33,670 nt of DNA from Rhodococcoides fascians A44A (GTDB taxonomy: Bacteria > Actinomycetota > Actinomycetes > Mycobacteriales > Mycobacteriaceae), in the NCBI RefSeq assembly GCF_000760735.1, contig NZ_JMEX01000008.1:2686400-2720069 (forward strand), written 5' to 3'. This document shows, piece by piece, positions 24,183-31,600 of the stretch (the stretch's first letter is position 1; each line of letters starts with the position of its first letter). A program made the position numbers and the translations under genes. Under the pieces are notes generated by a model. It searched no databases. It saw only the letters and a list, made by a program, of their open reading frames with translations, and was not told where the DNA came from.

Positions 24183-25027
24183 TGTCGAATACGGGGACTC
24201 GGGTGCGGGCCAAGGCCCGGCTGTACGCCGACAACGTGACCATCGGGTACGACAAACGCGTCATCAGCGAGAACCTCTCCGTCGAGATTCCCGACGGCAA
24301 GTTCACCGTCATCGTCGGACCCAACGCGTGTGGAAAGTCGACGCTTCTGCGTGCGCTGTCGCGGCTGCTGAAGCCCGAGGCAGGCACCGTCCTGCTCGAC
24401 GGCAAGGCCATCAGCTCCTATCCGGCGAAGGAAGTCGCACGTCGGCTCGGGCTGCTGCCCCAGACATCGATCGCACCCGACGGCATCTCCGTGGCGGATC
24501 TGGTTGCGCGAGGACGATACCCGCATCAGAAGCTGATCAAGCAGTGGTCGAGGGACGACGAGGCCGCCGTGGTGTTCGCGATGAACGCGACCGGGGTGAC
24601 CGAACTGTCCGGCCGGCTCGTCGACGAGTTGTCCGGCGGACAGCGTCAGCGAGTGTGGGTTGCGATGGTGTTGGCGCAGCAGACCCCGTTGATGCTGTTG
24701 GACGAGCCGACGACGTTCCTCGACATCGCGCATCAGATAGATCTGCTGGAACTGTGCTCCCAGCTCAACCGCGAGCAGGGAAACACCATGGTCGCGGTGC
24801 TCCACGACCTCAATCACGCCTGCCGCTACGCCGATCACATCATCGCGATGAAGAACGGTGAGGTGGTGACCAGCGGGCGTCCGGCGGAGGTCATCACGGC
24901 GGAACTCGTCGAGTCCGTCTTCGGGTTGCCGTGCCGCATCATCGAAGATCCCGAGTCGCACACTCCGTTGGTCATTCCGCTGGCGCGAGTTGGTCGGCCT
25001 AGACATTTGGACATGAAGATAGGTTAG
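24182..25027 (+). CDS. Ferric-siderophore ABC transporter ATPase (FepC-like)
   Basis: A 281-residue ABC ATPase that powers the two FecCD permeases. Walker A is GPNACGKST, the common FepC form; the Q-loop is in LLPQTSIAPDG, the signature is LSGGQRQRVW, Walker B with catalytic glutamate is LMLLDEPT, and the switch histidine is in AVLHDLNHA. The ATG at 24182 overlaps the previous stop (TGATG); a GTG one codon earlier is an alternative. The last codons (from 25019) are part of an iron box for the next transcription unit. No substrate-binding lipoprotein gene is linked. Confidence 0.94.
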   Translation: MSNTGTRVRAKARLYADNVTIGYDKRVISENLSVEIPDGKFTVIVGPNACGKSTLLRALSRLLKPEAGTVLLDGKAISSYPAKEVARRLGLLPQTSIAPDGISVADLVARGRYPHQKLIKQWSRDDEAAVVFAMNATGVTELSGRLVDELSGGQRQRVWVAMVLAQQTPLMLLDEPTTFLDIAHQIDLLELCSQLNREQGNTMVAVLHDLNHACRYADHIIAMKNGEVVTSGRPAEVITAELVESVFGLPCRIIEDPESHTPLVIPLARVGRPRHLDMKIG

Positions 25028-25037
25028 GCTTAGCTGG
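25019..25037 (+). promoter_or_regulatory. IdeR/DtxR iron box before the ornithine monooxygenase gene
   Basis: ATAGGTTAGGCTTAGCTGG matches TWAGGTWAGSCTWACCTWA at 15 of 19 positions by hand count, with an uninterrupted core AGGTTAGGCTTA. It overlaps the stop of the ATPase gene (25025-25027) and ends 29 bp before the monooxygenase GTG. This is the best iron box in the window. Confidence 0.75.
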
Positions 25038-25066
25038 TTGATCCCTCGACTGACTAAGGACGGCAC

Positions 25067-26365
25067 GTGCCCAAGGTGAACAGCGCTCGCGACGTGGTGG
25101 ACATTCTCGGCGTCGGATACGGCCCATCGAACCTGGGGCTGGCCATCGCGCTGGCCGAACGCAACGAAGCGGTGTCCGAGAGCGAACAGATCACGTCTGC
25201 TTTCGTCGAGCGTCAACCGGAGTTCACGTGGCACCCGGGAATGCTCCTTCCAGATGCCACGATGCAGATTTCTTTTCTCAAGGATCTCGCGACGCAGCGG
25301 AACACTCGCAGCGAGTACACATTCCTTGCCTACCTCCGGCAGCGAGATCGATTGAACCACTTCATCAACTTGCAGACGTTCTTTCCCTCGCGCATCGAAT
25401 TTCACGACTACCTGCGGTGGTCGGCCGACAAAGTCGACGCGGACGTGTTGTACGGGAGCACGGCCACCGAGGTGTCGTGGAACGGTGAGCTGTTCGAGGT
25501 ACGCGTCAGTGGCGCGGAAGGTGATGGCCTACTGCGTGCTCGCAACGTGGTGCTGGCAGGCGGACTGACGGCGACTCTGCCGGACGGAGTCACCTCGGGT
25601 GCACGTGTATTCCACAACCATCGTGTCCTCGATCATCTGGATTCGTTGCCGTCGACGCCCCATGGAAGATTCGTTGTCGTCGGTGCCGGTCAGAGCGCCG
25701 CCGAGGTCGTCGCTTACCTCCATGAGCGCTACTCGGACGCTGAGGTTCACGGTGTGTTCGGAAAGTACGGCTACAGCCCCGCCGACGACAGTCCCTACGC
25801 AAACCGGGTTTTCGATCCAGAGGCCGTGGACGATTTCTACGTCTCCACCCCCCAGCTCCGCGAGCAGTTGATCGCCTACCACCGAAGCACCAATTACTCA
25901 GCGGTGGATCTGCCTTTGATCGAGGAACTGTACAACCGCGAATACACCGAGCGAGTGACGGGCAGACGTCGATTGTTCGTCCGCGGTGCGTCCGAGGTGA
26001 GTGTCCCGCGAGAGACCGACGGTGGCGTGGAAGTTACTGTGTTGCACCGTCCGACGGGGCGCGAAGAAACGCTCACCTGCGACGCTGTGGTGTATGCGAC
26101 GGGCTTTCGTCCGCTCGACCTCCACGGGATCCTCGGCACACTTGCCGACGACTGTGTATTCGCAACCGACGGCACGCCGGAAGTGGAGCGAGACTACCGG
26201 CTACGGACGTCGTCCCACATCACCGGCGGAATCTACCTGCAGGGTGGTACCGAGCACTCTCACGGACTCACATCATCCCTGTTGTCCAACATCGCCGTGC
26301 GATCCGGGGAGCTCGTGGATTCTTTCGAGTTGAGACGCTTCGCCCTCGTGAGCGGGAATCGATAG
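25067..26365 (+). CDS. L-ornithine N5-monooxygenase (siderophore type)
   Basis: An FAD and NADPH enzyme that hydroxylates the side-chain amine of ornithine, the first committed step to hydroxamate siderophores (PvdA, SidA, CchB, Rmo family). The 432-residue protein has the FAD-binding GVGYGPSNLGLA at residues 15-26, the substrate-side WHPGMLLPDATMQISFLKDL block, the NADPH-binding GAGQSAAE at about 206-213, and a C-terminal YATGFRPLD. Ornithine rather than lysine is favoured by the neighbouring formyltransferase and by overall PvdA resemblance. It starts at GTG 25067 after an AAGGACGG, behind the best iron box in the window. The formyltransferase follows 60 bp on. Confidence 0.92.
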   Translation: MPKVNSARDVVDILGVGYGPSNLGLAIALAERNEAVSESEQITSAFVERQPEFTWHPGMLLPDATMQISFLKDLATQRNTRSEYTFLAYLRQRDRLNHFINLQTFFPSRIEFHDYLRWSADKVDADVLYGSTATEVSWNGELFEVRVSGAEGDGLLRARNVVLAGGLTATLPDGVTSGARVFHNHRVLDHLDSLPSTPHGRFVVVGAGQSAAEVVAYLHERYSDAEVHGVFGKYGYSPADDSPYANRVFDPEAVDDFYVSTPQLREQLIAYHRSTNYSAVDLPLIEELYNREYTERVTGRRRLFVRGASEVSVPRETDGGVEVTVLHRPTGREETLTCDAVVYATGFRPLDLHGILGTLADDCVFATDGTPEVERDYRLRTSSHITGGIYLQGGTEHSHGLTSSLLSNIAVRSGELVDSFELRRFALVSGNR

Positions 26366-26425
26366 GGAGACTGCTCCAGTTGTTCGACGCTCCTTGTTCG
26401 ATGTCGTTTCGAAGAAAGGTTGGCC

Positions 26426-27373
26426 ATGCGAGTGGTGATGTTCGGTTACCAGACCTGGGGGCACAAGACCCTGCAGTCCCTGATCGACTCCGTGCACGAC
26501 GTGGTAGGTGTTGTCACGCATCCGACCAGCGACCAAGTTTACGAAAGCATCTGGGCCGATTCCGTCGAGGACCTGGCTCGCGAACACGACGTTCCCGTCC
26601 ATCTTGCTCGCCGTCCGGATGCAACGATGCAGGAGCAGATCCAGGCCTGGAAGCCGGACATCATCGTCGCCAACAATTGGCGTACTTGGTTGCCGCCGGA
26701 AATTTTTGCCCACCCACCGCATGGAACGCTCAATCTCCACGACTCGCTGCTTCCGAGGTTCACTGGTTTCTCCCCGATTGCGTGGGCGCTGATCAGCGGT
26801 GCCGAGGAAGTAGGACTGACCGCGCACCGAATGGACGGCGAACTCGACACCGGTGACGTCCTCACCCAGGCTGCAATCCCGATCGGACCCCGAGACACTG
26901 CAACGGAGTTGGTACGGGCCACCATCGATCTGATTCCCGGCGTGCTGCTCGAAGCACTCGAGCGCATCGAGTCCGGCACCGCACAGTGGCGTCCCCAAGA
27001 CCTCGCGCAACGCACCTTCTTTCACAAGCGGCACGAAACCGACAGTCTGATCGACTGGTCGTGGGAGGCGTCGGACATCGACCGGCTGGTGCGAGCGATG
27101 TCGGATCCGTACCCGAACGCGTTCACCTACTACCGCGGTGAGCGTATTTCGGTCGTACACGCTCACGTGTCGGAAGGCATCTACGGCGGGACGCCAGGCA
27201 GGGTGTTCATCCGCGAAGGCGACGGAATGGCCATCGTCGCCGGCCCCGACGCCCACCGTGGCCGTAATCACGCCCTCGTCATCGACCGTGTCCGAAGCAG
27301 CGACGGCACGGAATACTCTGCGCTCGAATACTTTCCGAGCGGCGGCGGGTACCTCACAGCCGATTCACGCTGA
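26426..27373 (+). CDS. N5-hydroxyornithine formyltransferase (Rft/CchA-like)
   Basis: A 315-residue enzyme related to methionyl-tRNA formyltransferase; in siderophore loci such proteins transfer formyl from N10-formyl-tetrahydrofolate to N5-hydroxyornithine. The catalytic triad of the formyltransferase fold is intact: Asn103 and His105 in LNLHDSLLP, and Asp141 in GELDTGD, with the usual 2- and 36-residue spacings. A C-terminal OB-like domain (about 210-315) follows. A GAAGAAAGG at 26411-26419 stands 6 nt before the ATG at 26426. It is sandwiched between the N-monooxygenase and the reductase and close to the synthetase, as in coelichelin and rhodochelin loci, so a tRNA-modifying role is unlikely. 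Confidence 0.9.
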   Translation: MRVVMFGYQTWGHKTLQSLIDSVHDVVGVVTHPTSDQVYESIWADSVEDLAREHDVPVHLARRPDATMQEQIQAWKPDIIVANNWRTWLPPEIFAHPPHGTLNLHDSLLPRFTGFSPIAWALISGAEEVGLTAHRMDGELDTGDVLTQAAIPIGPRDTATELVRATIDLIPGVLLEALERIESGTAQWRPQDLAQRTFFHKRHETDSLIDWSWEASDIDRLVRAMSDPYPNAFTYYRGERISVVHAHVSEGIYGGTPGRVFIREGDGMAIVAGPDAHRGRNHALVIDRVRSSDGTEYSALEYFPSGGGYLTADSR

Positions 27374-27403
27374 ATCGGACAATCTATATCGGAAAGGTTT
27401 CAC

Positions 27404-28294
27404 GTGGCGATCAAAGGATTGCAGCGCTTCTCCTACGCCGAGGTGGTGAGCGCGAAGCGTATTTCTCCCTCGCTCGTGCGCGTCGTATTCGGCGGCGACG
27501 GATTGGCCGACTACACATCGAATGGCACCGCTGACGAGTGCGTCTCGCTCTATTTCCCGGCCGAGGGCGAAGACAAGCCGCCGGCCATGACCGAGAAGGA
27601 CGGCGACTGGGCCTATCACGACATCGACGAGCCCGAGCATCGCAACTACACGGTTCGGGTGTGGGACGCGACCGCCAAGGAAATGACGATCGACTTCGTC
27701 GCTCACGAGGGCGGAATCGCGGCGGCATGGGCCCTTGCGGCGACACCCGGTGACGTCATTGGATTATGGGGACCGCGCGGCTGGTACGACCCGCCCAGTG
27801 ACACTGCATGGCAACTCCTCGTCGCCGACCTGACAGGATTGCCTGCTCTGTCCCGAGCCGTCGAAGAGTTGCCGGCCGGCTTTCCTGTCCGGGCAGTCGT
27901 GGAAGTCCTCGACGAAGGCGACAAGATCCCGATCGAGACGAGTGCGGACCTGAGCATCGAGTGGCTGATCGGCGGCAACGGACATTCGCCGTCGCAGCTG
28001 GCCGACGCCGTACGTGCCGAACGCCTTCCAGAGGGACCGGGCTATGTGTGGTTTGCGGGCGAAGCGGCTGCGAGCCGGGATGTGCGCAAGTACCTGCGCA
28101 AAGAACGAGGCTTCGGCAACGCGCAGTTCGAGACCATCGGGTACTGGCGCGTCAGGGCCGAGGAGTGGCTCCAGAAGTACGAAGCCGTCGAAGATCAGCT
28201 CCACAGTGAGTACCAGCAGCTGATCGACGCCGGAGTCGAAGAAGCAGATGCCGACAACCGCTGGGAGGAGATGCTCGAGGAGGCCGGGCTGTAA
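27404..28294 (+). CDS. Siderophore-interacting protein (ViuB-type ferric reductase)
   Basis: A 296-residue FAD protein of the SIP/ViuB family, which reduces ferric-siderophore complexes in the cytoplasm to release iron. The FAD-binding barrel occupies about residues 1-130, with RNYTVRVWD as the flavin-binding motif and GLWGPRGWY following. The NAD(P)H-binding-like SIP domain is about 135-260, with LLVADLTGLPAL, YVWFAGEAAASRDVRKYLRKE and GYWR in place. A GGAAAGG ribosome binding site lies 7 nt before the GTG. It is the third gene in the monooxygenase-formyltransferase unit and completes an import-and-release route. An acidic helical tail of about 45 residues ends the protein. Confidence 0.93.
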   Translation: MAIKGLQRFSYAEVVSAKRISPSLVRVVFGGDGLADYTSNGTADECVSLYFPAEGEDKPPAMTEKDGDWAYHDIDEPEHRNYTVRVWDATAKEMTIDFVAHEGGIAAAWALAATPGDVIGLWGPRGWYDPPSDTAWQLLVADLTGLPALSRAVEELPAGFPVRAVVEVLDEGDKIPIETSADLSIEWLIGGNGHSPSQLADAVRAERLPEGPGYVWFAGEAAASRDVRKYLRKERGFGNAQFETIGYWRVRAEEWLQKYEAVEDQLHSEYQQLIDAGVEEADADNRWEEMLEEAGL

Positions 28295-28614
28295 CTGTCC
28301 TCGGTGGGTGCGCCAGAGATGTGCGTGCCCTCTTCGGCCACGGTGCCGCCCTCCAGGACCACGATTCGATCGCACACTCGTGCTTGCGAGAGCCGGAGGG
28401 CATGATCCGGGCGCGTACTTCCCGCCGTGCGACCTCCCACACAGCCGCACGAATCCGTGCAGCGCGTCCGGGAGCGGCTTGGACTGCCTTCACAGTGGGA
28501 AGCGCCGACAGGGTGGTGAGCACGCGTTCTTGCGAATCGTGATCCGCTGTGTCGGTGGTGTATCCGGGATCTCGAAGAAGGCTGGAATGTACTTGGCTGA
28601 CTTCCACGCCGTCT
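28295..28614 (-). pseudogene. Remnant of an ABC exporter (half-transporter) behind the synthetase
   Basis: This 320-bp stretch between the SIP and NRPS genes has no intact gene. On the minus strand, one frame near 28527-28430 reads RVLTTLSALPTVKAVQAAPG, which resembles the cytoplasmic-loop part of an ABC exporter membrane domain. In a different frame, about 28418-28330, it reads HALRLSQARVCDRIVVLEGG followed by TVAEEGTH, the H-loop and C-terminal end of the nucleotide-binding domain, with the catalytic histidine before ALRLS. The Walker and signature parts that should lie between are absent, so this looks like an internally deleted and frameshifted exporter gene that once followed the NRPS, as cchI follows the coelichelin synthetase. 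The NBD end is convincing, the membrane-domain part less so. Confidence 0.55.
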
Positions 28615-31600
28615 TCACACTCGGCTGCGCTTGACGTCGGTCGCCGCGTCGAACCGTGCGGACAGCTCGATTCCCAGTGTTGCCACCGCGCTCTGCGACA
28701 GCCCGATGACGTCGAGCTCCACCGAACCATCGGTGACGGAAAAGCGGATCACGCAGCGGTACGCGGTCTCCACGCCCTCCCTCGAGCCTGGGTCGGCGAG
28801 CTTTCCGACGGTGTTCGTCACGAGCACAATGGAATTGCTCGATTTCCGCAAGCTCCGCCGCCCGGCACGGTTGTGGTAGCGAAGCAACGAATACTGTCGT
28901 CGTTCGGCTTCGGACAGCCCGCTGATGTACGGCCACGTTGCGGTGAACGGCCCGATCGCAGGTCGCGGTGATGCCATAGTCGTTTCGAGATCGACCGTCA
29001 CCTCTGTCGAGTCTCTCTGTGCAACCTGGCGAAGAGACTCGGCGATGAGCTCCGGCAAGTCCGATGCCTCGACCGCCAGGTCAGCCCGGATGTGTGCATG
29101 ATTGCCGTCGGACCACATGGTCGAATCGCCGAGCCGGCTGACACCGGTCGCATCGACCCAACGCTGCGCGAGTTCGCCGTCGAGGTTCTGTCCCGCGGTA
29201 TCGACACCTTCCAGCGCGGTCTCGAGTGACACAGTCGCCGAACCCTCGACGTGCCCGGTAAGAATACGGGCGATCTCGTGAACCGAGCCTCGGTCGGCAG
29301 CCGCGGCATGCGCAGCAACCAGTAACCAGCTCTGGGTGGGTGTGCTCCACGTTGCGATTGCCGCCGGTAGACCCTCCGTGATGCTGATCAACGATGCGAC
29401 GCGAGAGGCTGCGGCGGAGTCACTGGTCTCCGGATCGATTTCGACGACCTGCTTCGAAAGATCGACCGTTCCGGCGGGCGCGATCTCGGATGTCCACAGC
29501 CGACGGTTCAACGGCGAAACCCTCATCCGCAATGCATCGGTCCTGTTCACAAGCGAGACGAACGCGGACTGCAGTCCCGACAGAGCTGACCGGTCGATCG
29601 CGATCAGCTCGGTGTAGACCCAATCGTTCGGCTCGGCACCGGCCTCGCGGAGCCGTTCGAGCGTGGAAGAGGCACTGAGAGGAATCGGGTCTGCCGCGAT
29701 CTCCGGAATGTCCAGGACCCCGGCCAGACCCGCGATCGTGCGCTTTTCGAAGACGTCTCGCACGGTGAAGTGCAAACCTTCACGGCGAGCTCTCGAGACG
29801 ACGAGAATCGACGAGATAGAGTCGCCGCCGAGGCGGAAGAAGTCGTCGTCGATGGACAAGGGTGCATCGCTGGGTAGTCCGAGTACGTCGGTGAAGATGG
29901 TGGTGAGGGTGATTTCTGTTGCGGTGGTGGGTGCTGTTCCGCCGGTGAGGGCGGTGGTGAGGTCGGGTGTGGGGAGTGCTCGGTGGTCGAGTTTGCCGTT
30001 GGGGGTGACGGGGATTTCGGTGATGGGGATGAAGACGGTGGGGATCATGTAGTCCGGTAGCCGGTCGGTGAGGAAGGCCCGTAGTTCCTCGTCGGTGTTG
30101 CCGTTGTCGGTGTTGTTGTCGGGGTTGGTGTTTCCGGTGTGGTAGGCGGCGAGGTATTTGCCGGTGCCGCCGGGGTGTTCGGCGGCGATGACGATGGCGG
30201 TGGAGACGGCGGGGTGGTGTTCGAGGACGGTGCGGATGTCGTCGAGTTCGATGCGGTAGCCGCGGATCTTGACCTGATCGTCGGTGCGTCCGAGGTAGTC
30301 GAGTTGGCCGTCGTGGTTCCAGCAGACGAGATCGCCTGTGCGGTAGAGACGTTGGCCTGCGGTGGTGGCGATGAAGCGGGTGGCGGTGAGGTCGGGTCGG
30401 TTGATGTAGCCGTCGGCGAGTTGGGTGCCGCCGAGGTAGAGCTCTCCTGTGATGCCGACGGGGACGGGTCGTAGCCAGGGGTCGAGTACGTGGGTGGTGG
30501 TGTTGGTGATGGGTTGGCCGATGGGGACGCTGGTGCCGTAGGTGTCGGTGGTGGTGGTGGTGGCGGTGGTGGTGGGGTTGAGGTGGTGTCCGGTGGTTTC
30601 GACGGCGGCTTCGGTGGGGCCGTAGGTGTTCCAGATCTGGACGGTTGTGCCGGTGCTGTTGTTGTTGGTTGCGGTGAGGGTGGTGGCGAGGGTGGTGGGG
30701 AATGCTTCGCCGCCGAGGGCGAGGTGGCGGAGGTGGGATCGGCTCAGGTCGAGTCCGGTGTCGAGCATGGCGTGGGCGATGGTGGGGACGAGTTCGACGA
30801 AGCCGATGGGTTCGGTGTGGAGGATGTCGGTGAGGTAGTGGGGGTCTTTTTCGCCGCCGGGTCGGGTGAGGCGGATGGTGGCGCCGACTGTCAGTGGCCA
30901 GAAGAATTCGGGGACGGAGACGTCGAATCCGATGCTGGTTTTCTGCAGGACGCGGTCGCCGTCGGTGAGGGGGAATACCGTTTGGCGCCAGCGGATGAGG
31001 TTGATGATGGCTCGGTGGGAGATCATGACGCCTTTGGGGCGTCCGGTGGTGCCGGAGGTGAAGATGACGTAGGCGGTGTCGGCGGGGGTGAGGGTGCGTG
31101 TCAGTACCGGTGCCGCGGTGTCACCGTGTGTCAGGCGTGCTGATACTGCTGGGTCGGTGAGGAAATCTTCGGTGATGACCACTGTGGGAGAAGCGTCGTC
31201 GAGGATGTGGGTGATGCGTTCGCTGGGGTAGTCGGGGTCGATGGGGACGTAGGCGGCGCCGGCGCGGATGACGGCGATCAGTGTGGTGACGAGGTCGACG
31301 CTGCGGGGGAGCATGACTGCGACGCGGTCGCCGACCTGCACGCCACGTTCGATCAGAATGTGGGCCACTGCGTTTGCGCGGGAGTCGAGATCTGTATAGG
31401 ACGTCGTGGCGGCTGAGTCGTCGATGACGGCGGTGGCGTGTGGGGTGTGGGTGGTTCGGTTGCGGATGAGTGTGTCGAGGGTGGTGTTCGGGTTGGGTAG
31501 GACGGGCCCGGTCGACCAGTGGTCGAGTTGTGTGTGTTCGGGGTCGGTGAGGACTGGTATCTCTGCCAGTCGTGTGTCTGGTGTGGCGGCAAGGGTTTTC

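Noticed and set aside
26420..26425. TTG start two codons before the formyltransferase ATG
   Set aside because: The ATG at 26426 has better spacing from the GAAGAAAGG ribosome binding site.
27352..27371. TCACAGC-CGAT-TCACGCT resembling a PhoP box
   Set aside because: The second half matches only 4 of 7 bases and the site is at the end of the formyltransferase coding region; probably chance.
30139..31416. Long plus-strand open frames rich in Gly, Val and Asp opposite the NRPS
   Set aside because: They are antisense shadows of the C-ending codons of the NRPS; no domain, ribosome binding site or sensible composition.
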